From the NCBI GenBank assembly GCA_030445275.1, contig JAUCSE010000083.1:1-46193 (forward strand): 46,193 bases of DNA, written 5' to 3'. A program made the translations under genes and the position numbers. Positions 16,377 through 25,091 of this stretch are shown here, one piece after another. This DNA is from Mucilaginibacter sp. GTDB lineage: Bacteria; Bacteroidota; Bacteroidia; Sphingobacteriales; Sphingobacteriaceae. Position 1 is the first letter of the stretch. Each line of letters starts with the position of its first letter. The notes under the pieces were generated by a model. The model worked only from the letters and a program-made list of their open reading frames with translations, searched no databases and had not been told where the DNA came from.

Positions 16377-17903
16377 ATGAGCCAGTCTGTTCAAATAAAA
16401 AATGCTTTAATTTCTGTTTACTATAAAGATAATTTAGAGCCCATTATTCTGGAGTTAAACCGCCTTGGTATTAAAATATATTCAACCGGTGGTACCGAAA
16501 GTTTTATCCGCAATTTAGGCGTTGATGTAATACCTGTAGAGGATCTTACCTCATACCCATCTATCCTGGGCGGACGTGTTAAAACCCTGCACCCCAAAGT
16601 GTTTGGTGGCATACTGGCCCGCAGAAGTTTTGATGGAGATGAACAGCAACTGGCCCAATATGATATACCTGAACTTGATTTGGTGATCGTAGATCTTTAT
16701 CCATTTGAGGAAACTGTAAAATCAGGAGCCGGTGAAGAAGATGTGATCGAAAAAATAGATATCGGAGGTATTTCCCTGATCCGCGCAGCAGCTAAGAATT
16801 TTAAAGATGTAGTGATCGTTGCTTCAAAAAATGATTATGGTACACTGCATGAGATCCTGAAAACACAGGATGGAGCAACCTCTATAGCTCAACGCCGCTC
16901 ATTTGCACATAAGGCATTCAATATATCATCACATTACGATAGCGCCATATTCCAGTATTTTAACCAGGAAGATCCGCTACCTGTATTTAAACAAAGCATA
17001 CAAAGCAGCCAAACTTTACGTTATGGCGAAAACCCGCATCAGAAAGGTGTTTTCTACGGTGATCTGGATGCTATGTTCACCAAGCTGCATGGCAAAGAGC
17101 TATCATACAACAACCTGGTTGATGTAGATGCGGCTGTTGCTCTGATTGATGAGTTTTCTGAGCCAACCATCGCTATATTAAAACACACCAATGCTTGTGG
17201 TATCGCTTCGCGCGCTACTATTAAAGATGCCTGGATAGATGCGCTGGCTTGCGATCCGGTTTCGGCCTTTGGTGGTGTGATCATCGCTAATGACGAAGTT
17301 GACGCTGATACAGCTACCGAGATCAGCAAGATATTTTATGAGGTACTGATAGCCCCGGCTTATACCGACGAGGCTGTACGTATATTACTGGAAAAGAAAA
17401 ACCGTATCATATTGGTTCGCCAACCGGTTGTCTTGGCAACCAAACAATTTAAAACTTTATTAAATGGCGTTATTGAGCAGGATAAGGACGCGGTGATTGA
17501 AGGCCCGGCTCAAATGACCTCGGTTACCAACAGGCAGCCAACCGAGCATGAACTTCACGATTTGTTTTTTGCCAATAAGGTGGTAAAACATACCAAATCA
17601 AATACCATTGTATTTGCCAGGAATGGCCAGTTAATGGCCAGCGGTGTTGGCCAAACATCAAGGGTCGACTCTTTAAGGCAGGCAGTTATAAAAGCCGAAA
17701 GCTTTGGTTTTGACCTTAAAGGCGCGGTAATGGCATCTGATGCTTTCTTCCCGTTCCCTGATTGTGCCGAGCTTGCAGCCGCGGCTGGTATTACCGCCAT
17801 ATTGCAGCCGGGAGGCTCTATAAACGACAAATTATCTGTGGCCATGTGCAACGAAAAAAATATTTCGATGGTTACTACAGGTGTTCGTCACTTTAAACAT
17901 TAA
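16377..17903 (+). CDS. purH: Bifunctional AICAR transformylase/IMP cyclohydrolase
   Basis: A 508-residue cytosolic enzyme for the last two steps of purine synthesis: formylation of AICAR and closure to IMP. The N-terminal IMP cyclohydrolase (MGS-like) part shows STGGT near 36-40 and GGRVKTLHPKVFGGIL at 65-80. The C-terminal transformylase has QTLRYGENPHQ, the KHTNACGIA catalytic segment and the end MVTTGVRHFKH. The start is the ATG at 16377, because the upstream in-frame TTG at 16353 overlaps the promoter -7 box. It lies directly upstream of mreB, a common Bacteroidota arrangement. Confidence 0.97.
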   Translation: MSQSVQIKNALISVYYKDNLEPIILELNRLGIKIYSTGGTESFIRNLGVDVIPVEDLTSYPSILGGRVKTLHPKVFGGILARRSFDGDEQQLAQYDIPELDLVIVDLYPFEETVKSGAGEEDVIEKIDIGGISLIRAAAKNFKDVVIVASKNDYGTLHEILKTQDGATSIAQRRSFAHKAFNISSHYDSAIFQYFNQEDPLPVFKQSIQSSQTLRYGENPHQKGVFYGDLDAMFTKLHGKELSYNNLVDVDAAVALIDEFSEPTIAILKHTNACGIASRATIKDAWIDALACDPVSAFGGVIIANDEVDADTATEISKIFYEVLIAPAYTDEAVRILLEKKNRIILVRQPVVLATKQFKTLLNGVIEQDKDAVIEGPAQMTSVTNRQPTEHELHDLFFANKVVKHTKSNTIVFARNGQLMASGVGQTSRVDSLRQAVIKAESFGFDLKGAVMASDAFFPFPDCAELAAAAGITAILQPGGSINDKLSVAMCNEKNISMVTTGVRHFKH

Positions 17904-18013
17904 TTATTTAACTTGAAATCAACTTTTATTAAAAGAAGATTAAAGTTTTGTACAATAAATGTGAAATTTTAACGCTTTAAGTTGCAAAATGCTAATTTAT
18001 TTAAGCGTATTTT

Positions 18014-18024
18014 TATAAACTTTG
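18014..18024 (+). promoter_or_regulatory. Possible -7 region of the mre operon
   Basis: TATAAACTTTG resembles TAnnTTTG with one extra base between TA and TTTG. It is 25 bp upstream of the mreB ATG in the 145-bp purH-mreB gap. Confidence 0.35.
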
Positions 18025-18048
18025 CAGATTATTTGAAAGAAACATTAG

Positions 18049-19071
18049 ATGGGTTTATTTAACTTTTTTACACAAGAAATAGCTATAGATTTAGGTACCG
18101 CCAATACCCTGATTATACATAATGATAAAGTTGTTGTCGATGAACCGTCTATCGTGGCGTTCGACAGAACAACCAATAAAGTTATCGCCATTGGCCGGCA
18201 GGCCATGCAGATGGAGGGTAAAACACATGATAATATCCGTACGGTTCGTCCGCTTAAAGATGGTGTAATTGCCGACTTTAACGCCGCCGAGCATATGATA
18301 CGTGGTATGATCAAAATGATTAACCAGGGTAAAGGCTGGTTTTTCCCGTCGTTACGTATGGTGATCTGTATTCCATCGGGTATTACCGAGGTAGAGAAAC
18401 GTGCCGTACGTGACTCGGCTGAGATTGCCGGCGCTAAAGAGGTTTACCTGATACATGAGCCAATGGCTGCCGCGGTAGGTATTGGTATTGATGTGGAAGA
18501 GCCTATGGGTAACATGATCATTGATATTGGTGGTGGTACAACCGAAATTGCGGTAATCGCTTTATCAGGTATTGTATGTGATCAGTCTATCCGCGTAGCG
18601 GGTGATAACTTTGACTCTGATATTGTACAATATATCCGCCGCCAGCACAACATTATGATTGGCGATCGTACTGCCGAAAAAATTAAGATTGAAGTAGGTG
18701 CCGCTTTGCCTGAACTGGCAGATCCACCGGCTGATTTTGCGGTGCAAGGTCGTGACCTGATGACCGGCGTTCCAAAGCAGATCATGGTATCCTATACCGA
18801 GATAGCGCACTGTTTGGATAAATCAATCTCCAAAATTGAGGAAGCTATTTTAAAGGCATTGGAGATCACTCCGCCCGAGCTTTCGGCTGATATTTACCAA
18901 ACCGGTATTTACTTAACCGGCGGTGGCGCTTTACTACGCGGTTTAGATAAACGTGTGGCGGCCAAAACCAAACTACCTGTTCACGTAGCCGAAGATCCGC
19001 TGCGTGCCGTAGTACGCGGAACCGGAACCGCCCTTAAAAATATAGGGAATTTTAAATTTTTAATGCAGTAG
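18049..19071 (+). CDS. mreB: Rod shape-determining protein MreB (actin-like)
   Basis: A 340-residue bacterial actin that polymerises under the inner membrane and guides side-wall peptidoglycan synthesis. The phosphate-1 motif IAIDLGTANTLI is at about 11-22, and phosphate-2 IDIGGGTTEIAV and the adenosine motif YLTGGGALLRGL are present. A short amphipathic N-terminus (MGLFNFFTQ) suits membrane binding. It is the first gene of the mreBCD-mrdA-rodA operon. A long inverted repeat separates it from mreC. Confidence 0.97.
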   Translation: MGLFNFFTQEIAIDLGTANTLIIHNDKVVVDEPSIVAFDRTTNKVIAIGRQAMQMEGKTHDNIRTVRPLKDGVIADFNAAEHMIRGMIKMINQGKGWFFPSLRMVICIPSGITEVEKRAVRDSAEIAGAKEVYLIHEPMAAAVGIGIDVEEPMGNMIIDIGGGTTEIAVIALSGIVCDQSIRVAGDNFDSDIVQYIRRQHNIMIGDRTAEKIKIEVGAALPELADPPADFAVQGRDLMTGVPKQIMVSYTEIAHCLDKSISKIEEAILKALEITPPELSADIYQTGIYLTGGGALLRGLDKRVAAKTKLPVHVAEDPLRAVVRGTGTALKNIGNFKFLMQ

Positions 19072-19083
19072 TTGATAATGACT

Positions 19084-19160
19084 GAATTATTGAGTTATTG
19101 AATTAGTGATTTTAGTATCTTTTTCATTCAATAACTCAGTAATTCACTAATTCAATAATT
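19084..19160 (+). repeat. AT-rich inverted repeat between mreB and mreC
   Basis: GTTATTGAATTAGTGA on the left is matched by TCACTAATTCAATAAT on the right, and ATTGAGTTATTGA by TCAATAACTCAGT, so alternative pairings exist. Being inside the operon, it may act as an attenuator or an mRNA processing site that lets mreB be made in excess over mreCD, mrdA and rodA. Confidence 0.6.
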
Positions 19161-19168
19161 ATAAAGCG

Positions 19169-20002
19169 ATGCGTAACCTCTTGATTTTTATCACTAAGTA
19201 TAACGCGTTTTTTTTATTCCTGATTTTTGAGGTAAGCTCACTGCTTATTTATATAAAATATAATTCTTTTCAAAAAGCCACTTTTATAAACTCCACCAAT
19301 AAGGTTACGGGTACTTTGTATGGCCAGGTTAGCCGGCTTTATAGCTATATGTCATTAAATGAAGTAAATGACAGCCTTGCCCGCGAAAATGCCAACCTGC
19401 GGGGGCAGCTTAAATCAGCCCAATATGTTGATTCGGTCGAAAAACGCAAGGTGGTTGATACACTTTACAAGCAGCAGTACACCTATATTGTGGCCAAAGT
19501 GATCAATAACTCTACCAACAGGCGCAATAATTATATTACTATTGACAGGGGCAGTAAAGATGGCATAGCTAAGGATATGGGGGTTATATGCGGCTCTGGT
19601 GTAGTGGGGATTGTAGCAGATGTGTCAGAACACCTGGCTATCATACAATCGGTATTGCATAAAAATACCAGGCTTAGCGCCATGCTGGTTGATAATAAAG
19701 AAATTGGCTCGTTTGTATGGGGAGCTGATCTTGATCCTACAAAAGGTTTACTGATTGATATACAAAATAATGCCCAACCAAAGCTGGGCGAGCGGGTGGT
19801 TACTTCGGGTTATTCGCTTTTCCCTACCGGCATACCATTTGGTAAAATAACAAACCTACACGCCAAAGGTGGCGGGCTGCTGCTTAATGTTGAGGTAGCA
19901 TTAGCTGTTGATTTTAGTAAGCTACAATACGTTTACGTGGTGAACAATAAGTTTGCCCAGGAACAATCGGGACTGGAGGCCGTACAAAACAAAAATGAGT
20001 AG
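19169..20002 (+). CDS. mreC: Rod shape-determining protein MreC
   Basis: A 277-residue bitopic membrane protein: one membrane segment near residues 11-28, a coiled coil near 60-90 (SLARENANLRGQL), then the double beta-barrel periplasmic domain with DRGSKDGIAKDMGVICGSGVVGIV and VVTSGYSLFPTGIPFGKI. It links MreB to the elongasome synthases PBP2 and RodA. Its last 8 bases overlap mreD. Confidence 0.93.
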   Translation: MRNLLIFITKYNAFFLFLIFEVSSLLIYIKYNSFQKATFINSTNKVTGTLYGQVSRLYSYMSLNEVNDSLARENANLRGQLKSAQYVDSVEKRKVVDTLYKQQYTYIVAKVINNSTNRRNNYITIDRGSKDGIAKDMGVICGSGVVGIVADVSEHLAIIQSVLHKNTRLSAMLVDNKEIGSFVWGADLDPTKGLLIDIQNNAQPKLGERVVTSGYSLFPTGIPFGKITNLHAKGGGLLLNVEVALAVDFSKLQYVYVVNNKFAQEQSGLEAVQNKNE

Positions 20003-20513
20003 AACCATCCTTGTTAACGCCATCAGATTTTTGGTTTTGGTTTTTATGCAGGTTTTTTTGTTTAAAAATATAACCTTTTATAACCTGGCCACTCCGTACC
20101 TGTATATACTGTTTATATTGCTGCTACCTTTTGAGGTGCCTAATATATTGTTGTTTGTCCTGTCGTTTATACTGGGTTTAACTATTGATGCATTTTATGA
20201 CACCCCTGGCCTGCATGCTGCGGCATGTGTGGTGTTGGCGTTGGTGCGTATATTGTTTATCAGTATAACTGTACAAAAGGAGGGGTTTGATAACGAACCC
20301 GAACCTACCCTGAGTATTATGGGTTTCCGCTGGTTTTTTACCTACGCCCTGGTGCTTACCTCGTTCCATCATTTCTTTCTGCTTAATTTAGAAGTTTTTA
20401 GTTTTTCTGAAATACAATACACACTAAGCCGTGTTGTTTTGAGTTCATTATTTACTGTATTTTTGATGCTAATTTCGGGACTGCTATTTTTCAGAAGGAA
20501 AGAACGTAAATGA
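19995..20513 (+). CDS. mreD: Rod shape-determining protein MreD
   Basis: A 172-residue protein with about five membrane segments; it is a partner of MreC in the elongasome. The start is the ATG at 19995 (MSRTILVNAIRF), which overlaps the mreC stop by 8 bases; an upstream in-frame start inside mreC would give an unlikely hydrophilic extension. The segment LGLTIDAFYDTPGLHAAACV is typical of Bacteroidota MreD. It ends in a 4-base ATGA overlap with mrdA, suggesting coupled translation. Confidence 0.88.
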   Translation: MSRTILVNAIRFLVLVFMQVFLFKNITFYNLATPYLYILFILLLPFEVPNILLFVLSFILGLTIDAFYDTPGLHAAACVVLALVRILFISITVQKEGFDNEPEPTLSIMGFRWFFTYALVLTSFHHFFLLNLEVFSFSEIQYTLSRVVLSSLFTVFLMLISGLLFFRRKERK

Positions 20514-22519
20514 ACAAGTTTTTTGAACGACGCTACGTTGTAACAGGTATTTTCATCGTCATTATTCTTACGCTTCTGGCCAGGCTTTACTATATCCAGT
20601 TGATTGATGACCGTTATACGCTGTATGCCAGCAAAAATGTGATCCGTCAGTCTATATTATATCCGGCCCGTGGGCCAATACTGGATAGAAACGGAAAAAT
20701 ACTGGTTCAGAATGAGCCGACCTATGACATCACAGTCAATCCAAAAGAAGTAAAACCTTTTGATACGCTGGCCTTTTGTAAACTCATTGGAATTGATAAA
20801 GCGGGTTTTGATAAGCGTTTAACCAAGGCTATCAAGTATTCGCCCAATCACGAGTCAATATTTGAAAAACAATTATCGGTTGAATTGTATGCATCGTTCC
20901 AGGAAAGGCTGCATGAGTTTACCGGCTTTTATGTACAGAACCGTACGGTACGTACGTACCCTGATTCAACAGCAGCACAGTTCTTAGGGTTTATTGGCGA
21001 AGCGCAGGAAAGGGATATTAAGCGTTCAGGAGGATATTACCGGCCTGGTGACTATATTGGTGTAACTGGTGTTGAAAAAGCCTATGAAGATGTTTTAAAA
21101 GGTCAGCGGGGCGTATTAAACCAAATGGTTGATTCGCGGGGTGCTGCCAAAGGATCTTACGCCAACGGCGCTTTTGATACGGTTGCCCGCTCTGGTGAAC
21201 GATTAACCTCATCATTAGATATTACCTTGCAAAAGCTGGGCGAAAAGCTGATGAAAAATAAGCTGGGCAGTATAGTGGCCATTGAACCCTCAACCGGCGA
21301 AATACTGTGCTATGTAAGCAGCCCAACCTATGACCCTAATTTGATGGTAGGGCGCGAGCGTGGTAATAATGCGGCTAAGATGTATAATGATCCGTACAAT
21401 CCGTTTTTTATCAGGCCTATACAAGCTTATTATCCACCCGGTTCATCATTTAAGCCGCTTAGCGCCCTGATAGCGATGCAGGAGGGGGTTATTACACCAA
21501 ATACTACTTATTACTGCCCGGGGTATTATATTGCAGGTAACAGAAGGGTTCCATGTTTTAATCACGAAGTACATGGTCTGGTTAATTTAAGCAAGGCGGT
21601 GGCAGAATCATGCAACGGTTACTTTGATATGGTTTTCGAGAAACTGATAAATCGTAATGGCCCCAAAAAGACGGATACATCATTTAATTACTGGCGAAAT
21701 AATGTGGCCAAATTTGGCTTAGGCGCCAGGCTTGAGCTTGATATGCCGGGCGAAGGCAGGGGTAACCTGCCAAAGGCATCATATTATGATAAGATATATC
21801 ATAAGGGAGGATGGCGTTCGAGTACAGTTATTTCCTTAGGGATTGGGCAGGGTGAGTTATTGGCCACCCCGCTGCAGTTGGCTAATATTGAAGCCACCAT
21901 TGCAAACCATGGCTTTTTCTATAAACCTCATTTGATAAAAGCTATTGGCGATAAACAAATAATAAAACAGGAGTACACGATTAAGAATTATGTGGGGGTA
22001 GATCCGCAATATTTTGACCCGGTTATAGATGGCATGCAAAGCGTGGTTGATTTTGGTACGGCAAAGGGCTCAAAAATACCAGGCATTGTGATGTGTGGAA
22101 AAACCGGTACGGCCCAGGTTAAAGGCCTTGATAACTCTGTATTCGTTGCCTTTGCGCCGCGCGATAATCCCAAAATAGCTATAGCGGTGGTGGTTGAAAA
22201 CGCCGGGCAGGGTGGCAGATGGGCAGCGCCAATTGCCAGTTTTATTGTTGAAGAATATTTACGGAGAAGTATATCAGAACGCCCATCCGGTATTACGCCT
22301 GAGTATTATATGAATGCCAACCTGTTGCCTGATCTGAGTATTTACGCGAGCAAAATGAAGAAAGAGCACATGCGTGACAGTATCAGGAGTGTAAGAGTCG
22401 ATTCGATCAAAAAAGCTAAAGCCGATTCCATGAAAAAGGCGGCTCAGATAAAAACGGCAAAGAATAGTAAGCCAGGCAGTTTGGGTAGTTTATTTGCAGA
22501 CAGGAGGGCTGGTAAGTAG
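20510..22519 (+). CDS. mrdA: Penicillin-binding protein 2 (elongasome transpeptidase)
   Basis: A 669-residue bitopic periplasmic D,D-transpeptidase that cross-links side-wall peptidoglycan. One N-terminal membrane segment (about 10-30) is followed by a PBP dimerisation domain with YPARGPILDRNG at about 51-62. The transpeptidase domain has the active-site SSFK with Ser312 and Lys315, SCN at 367-369 and KTG at 531-533. The C-terminus carries a Lys/Ala/Ser-rich tail of about 50 residues (SIKKAKADSMKKAA...) beyond the catalytic domain. A single base separates its stop from the rodA ATG. Confidence 0.96.
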   Translation: MNKFFERRYVVTGIFIVIILTLLARLYYIQLIDDRYTLYASKNVIRQSILYPARGPILDRNGKILVQNEPTYDITVNPKEVKPFDTLAFCKLIGIDKAGFDKRLTKAIKYSPNHESIFEKQLSVELYASFQERLHEFTGFYVQNRTVRTYPDSTAAQFLGFIGEAQERDIKRSGGYYRPGDYIGVTGVEKAYEDVLKGQRGVLNQMVDSRGAAKGSYANGAFDTVARSGERLTSSLDITLQKLGEKLMKNKLGSIVAIEPSTGEILCYVSSPTYDPNLMVGRERGNNAAKMYNDPYNPFFIRPIQAYYPPGSSFKPLSALIAMQEGVITPNTTYYCPGYYIAGNRRVPCFNHEVHGLVNLSKAVAESCNGYFDMVFEKLINRNGPKKTDTSFNYWRNNVAKFGLGARLELDMPGEGRGNLPKASYYDKIYHKGGWRSSTVISLGIGQGELLATPLQLANIEATIANHGFFYKPHLIKAIGDKQIIKQEYTIKNYVGVDPQYFDPVIDGMQSVVDFGTAKGSKIPGIVMCGKTGTAQVKGLDNSVFVAFAPRDNPKIAIAVVVENAGQGGRWAAPIASFIVEEYLRRSISERPSGITPEYYMNANLLPDLSIYASKMKKEHMRDSIRSVRVDSIKKAKADSMKKAAQIKTAKNSKPGSLGSLFADRRAGK

Positions 22520-22520
22520 C

Positions 22521-23795
22521 ATGAATAATAACCACAACCACCAGCGCAGCTTCTTTTTTAATGTTGATTGGGTAATGGTGCTCATTTACCTGGCTTTATG
22601 CACTATTGGCTGGTTTAATATCCATGCCGCGGTATTTGATGAAAAGCACCGCAGTATAATTGATCCCGCCACCAATTATGGTAAGCAGTTTATCTACATC
22701 AACGTATCTATTGTGGTGGCTATTATCATATTGTTGCTGGAAAGCCGTTTTCTTACGGCGCTTGCACCGGCATTTTACGGGATAACGGTGTTGTTGCTCA
22801 TTGTAGTGCTGGTTGTGGGGCGTAATGTGGGCGGTAACCAAGCCTGGATCAATATTGGTGGTGGTTTCAGGTTACAGCCTTCGGAGTTTGCCAAATTTGC
22901 CACCTGTTTATTGCTGGCGCGATATTTAAGCTCGGTCAATATAAAGGTTACCGAGTTAAAATCATTTGTATTTGCCGCGGGTATTATACTATTGCCTATG
23001 ATGCTGATCAAGCTGCAGCCTGATGACGGATCAACCCTGGTATTTTGCTCACTGATATTTGTATTGTACCGTGAAGGTCTTTCGCCCTATTTTTTAATTG
23101 TAACCGGTTTGTTTATTAGTCTGTTCATCGCGGCCTTGCTGGTAAATCATTGGTATATCATAGCTGTGCTTGCAGGTGTTACCGGGTTACTAGTTTTTCT
23201 GTTTAAGCGTCATCGTAAGTTTACCTTTCAAATGATCATTGGTCTGGCTATTTCAGTGGCCTTTGTTTTTAGTGTTAAGCCACTTTATCAGCATGTGCTG
23301 AAAGAACATCAGCGTACCCGTATTGACGAAATGCTTGGCCTTTCAAACGATTTAAGGGGAAAGGGCTACAATGTGAACCAGTCAAAAATAGCCATCGGCT
23401 CGGGCAGATTATGGGGTAAGGGTTATTTGAAAGGAACACAAACCAAGTATTCATTTGTACCTGAGCAAAGTACCGATTTTATTTTCTGTACCGTAGGCGA
23501 GGAGTGGGGCTTTGCGGGCTCAGTGGTAGTGCTGGGCTTATACCTGTTTTTACTTTTACGATTAATATATATATCAGAAAGACAACGATCGCCATTTTCA
23601 AGGATCTATGGTTATGGCGTGGCTTCTATTTTGTTTTTCCATGTAGTGATCAATATAGCCATGACCATTGGGCTTATGCCTGTTATTGGTATCCCGCTAC
23701 CATTTATAAGTTATGGCGGATCATCGCTATTAAGCTTTACCATACTCCTGTTCATACTCATCAAGCTCGACTCCAATCGTATGGGTATTGTATAA
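22521..23795 (+). CDS. rodA: RodA, SEDS-family peptidoglycan glycosyltransferase
   Basis: A 424-residue, roughly ten-span inner-membrane polymerase of lipid II that partners with PBP2. The start is the ATG at 22521, one base after the mrdA stop, with AGGAGG at 22502-22507 upstream. SEDS signatures are visible: GNQAWINIGGGFRLQPSEFAK, QPDDGSTL with its conserved Asp, EQSTDFIFCTVGEEWGF and the C-terminal LPFISYGGSSLLS. It is the last gene of the operon; a 589-bp AT-rich spacer follows. Confidence 0.96.
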   Translation: MNNNHNHQRSFFFNVDWVMVLIYLALCTIGWFNIHAAVFDEKHRSIIDPATNYGKQFIYINVSIVVAIIILLLESRFLTALAPAFYGITVLLLIVVLVVGRNVGGNQAWINIGGGFRLQPSEFAKFATCLLLARYLSSVNIKVTELKSFVFAAGIILLPMMLIKLQPDDGSTLVFCSLIFVLYREGLSPYFLIVTGLFISLFIAALLVNHWYIIAVLAGVTGLLVFLFKRHRKFTFQMIIGLAISVAFVFSVKPLYQHVLKEHQRTRIDEMLGLSNDLRGKGYNVNQSKIAIGSGRLWGKGYLKGTQTKYSFVPEQSTDFIFCTVGEEWGFAGSVVVLGLYLFLLLRLIYISERQRSPFSRIYGYGVASILFFHVVINIAMTIGLMPVIGIPLPFISYGGSSLLSFTILLFILIKLDSNRMGIV

Positions 23796-24141
23796 TATAT
23801 ATTTTAAGCTGGATTTTTGAATCTGTATATATCCTGTAAATACTTGTATAAAACTTGTTTAAGCAATTATTTTGCTTTTTATTTAAATTTATAATAACAT
23901 GATAAGCTTAATATTAATAAAATATTATAAATATTAAGCTTATTTATACTAATAATACTTATCCATTTATTTCTAAGTGGTTAAGGGCGAATGACCATTG
24001 TAGTTAAAATATTATAATTTTAATTAATTTATTTATTCTGTTAAAATTGTGTTAATTATTGATTAGTTTTTGTTAAAAACGATACCGGAATTGTGTTTTA
24101 TTTATTAAATAACTATTAAGTCCATTAAAAAAAGGGGCGCA

Positions 24142-24213
24142 ATGAAAATGAATAAATTGAATATAAAAGACCAAAAAGTGCCTCTACGGCTTTTAAACGA
24201 GCTTTTTATTTAA
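24142..24213 (+). CDS. Very short leader-like reading frame (23 aa), doubtful
   Basis: Reads MKMNKLNIKDQKVPLRLLNE and ends LFI. From its second methionine, MNKLNIKD resembles the MKKLELKD start of the GG-peptide leaders downstream, but it has no VQEM block, no double glycine and no core. It could be a decayed fifth leader or chance. An AGGGGCG lies just upstream. Confidence 0.2.
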   Translation: MKMNKLNIKDQKVPLRLLNELFI

Positions 24214-24295
24214 AAAACACCCGTTTTAATCTCTCTTATCATAGCAATTTCCGGCTTTTCAGTTGTGTTAACGTTTAAGTATTTGTTGTTATTAT

Positions 24296-24303
24296 TATAT
24301 TTG
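24296..24303 (+). promoter_or_regulatory. Probable -7 box of the GG-peptide cluster
   Basis: TATATTTG matches TAnnTTTG. Transcription from here would start near 24310 and put the shared leader motif at 24327-24360 inside the 5' untranslated region. Confidence 0.4.
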
Positions 24304-24326
24304 TTTTACGTGTTAGGCCAACCGGA

Positions 24327-24360
24327 GGCGTATCCTGAAAAGCCTTTAATAGAGTAAGGA
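24327..24360 (+). promoter_or_regulatory. Shared leader motif, copy 1 (before GG-peptide 1)
   Basis: GGCGTATCCTGAAAAGCC followed by TTTAATAGAGTAAGGA, ending 24 bases before the start codon. Nearly the same sequence precedes all four peptide genes at the same distance. It could be an RNA element, a regulator site or a duplication remnant. Confidence 0.6.
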
Positions 24361-24384
24361 ATTAAAGAACAAAAAAGCACTATT

Positions 24385-24588
24385 ATGAAAAAGTTAGAAT
24401 TAAAAGATCTTGGTGTTCAAGAAATGAACACTGCTGAAATGACTAAAGTTGACGGTGGTGGTATCTTAGGTGATATCATTGGTAATACAGTTGCTACTGT
24501 TGCCCTTGGTGCAGGTTTAATTGTTTATAACACTGTAGCTTTCCTGCAATTTTCATTAACTAAACTTCTTGGTTTGGTTTTAAGTTAA
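24385..24588 (+). CDS. Double-glycine leader peptide precursor 1
   Basis: A 67-residue precursor. Leader residues 1-25 begin MKKLELKDLGVQEMN and end KVDGG. The 42-residue core begins GILGDIIGNTVATVALG and is strongly hydrophobic, Gly/Val/Leu-rich, cysteine-free and nearly uncharged. Such leaders are cut after the Gly-Gly by C39 peptidase domains during export; the transporter encoded at 26810-28921 has one. Likely a class II bacteriocin-like or signalling peptide. The leader is nearly identical to those of the three genes that follow, while the core differs, which is typical of toxin or signal arrays. A hairpin with T-run follows at 24609-24640. Confidence 0.85.
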   Translation: MKKLELKDLGVQEMNTAEMTKVDGGGILGDIIGNTVATVALGAGLIVYNTVAFLQFSLTKLLGLVLS

Positions 24589-24608
24589 TAAAGAGCTATT
24601 AATTAGAT

Positions 24609-24640
24609 AGCTGTATATCATATAGTATACCGGCTTTTTA
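24609..24640 (+). terminator. Hairpin after GG-peptide 1
   Basis: AGCTGTATA... pairs imperfectly with ...AGTATACCGGCT and is followed by TTTTT. It is the first of four hairpins, one after each peptide gene. Confidence 0.5.
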
Positions 24641-24686
24641 ATCATATGCCTTTGTTTGACTTTCGACTACAACAATTGCCGATTGG

Positions 24687-24719
24687 GGCGTATCCTGAAA
24701 AGCCCTAACAGAGTAAGGA
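24687..24719 (+). promoter_or_regulatory. Shared leader motif, copy 2
   Basis: GGCGTATCCTGAAAAGCC then CTAACAGAGTAAGGA, 24 bases before the start of peptide 2. The first 18 bases are identical to copy 1. Confidence 0.6.
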
Positions 24720-24743
24720 ATTAATGTACAAAAAATTACTATT

Positions 24744-24935
24744 ATGAAAAAGTTAGAATTAAAAGATCTTGGTGTTCAGGAAATGAACGCTACCGAAATG
24801 AGTAACGTTGATGGTGGTTTACTGGGTATAAACCTGGGCCCACTTCTTGCAGGTATCACTGGCTTATTAAGCGATACTCTTGCTTACGTTAGCACTCAAC
24901 TAAGCATAGTTTTCAAAGTTATTGGTAACTTGTAA
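24744..24935 (+). CDS. Double-glycine leader peptide precursor 2
   Basis: A 63-residue precursor. Leader 1-25 begins MKKLELKDLGVQEMN and ends NVDGG. The 38-residue core begins LLGINLGPLLAGITGLL and ends KVIGNL; it is hydrophobic with one lysine and one aspartate and has no cysteine. The first 15 residues are the same as in peptide 1, and the DNA identity extends into the upstream region, so the two are tandem duplicates with diverged cores. A near-perfect hairpin follows. Confidence 0.85.
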   Translation: MKKLELKDLGVQEMNATEMSNVDGGLLGINLGPLLAGITGLLSDTLAYVSTQLSIVFKVIGNL

Positions 24936-24944
24936 AAAATGTTA

Positions 24945-24980
24945 AATAGCCGTTATCCTGAGTTTAGGATAACGGTTATT
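24945..24980 (+). terminator. Hairpin after GG-peptide 2
   Basis: AATAGCCGTTATCCT pairs with AGGATAACGGTTATT at 14 of 15 positions. The T-run is short. It may be a partial terminator or an RNA-stabilising stem. Confidence 0.65.
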
Positions 24981-25027
24981 TAATTCCCTAACTTGTATAA
25001 ATCATTCCGCACCTGTTTGGCTAATCT

Positions 25028-25063
25028 GGAGTATGTCCTGAAAGGCAATTAACAGCGTGGGGA
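25028..25063 (+). promoter_or_regulatory. Shared leader motif, copy 3 (diverged)
   Basis: GGAGTATGTCCTGAAAGGC then AATTAACAGCGTGGGGA. It is recognisably the same element with several substitutions, 28 bases before the start of peptide 3. Confidence 0.5.
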
Positions 25064-25091
25064 ATTTAACATATATATATAAATCACAATT

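Larger units (their letters stand above)
23796..24384. other. AT-rich spacer before the GG-peptide cluster
   Basis: A 589-bp stretch, clearly richer in A and T than its surroundings, with no long open frame. It holds a 23-codon reading frame at 24142-24213, a -7-like box at 24296-24303 and the first copy of the shared leader motif at 24327-24360. Otherwise nothing is recognised. Confidence 0.7.
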
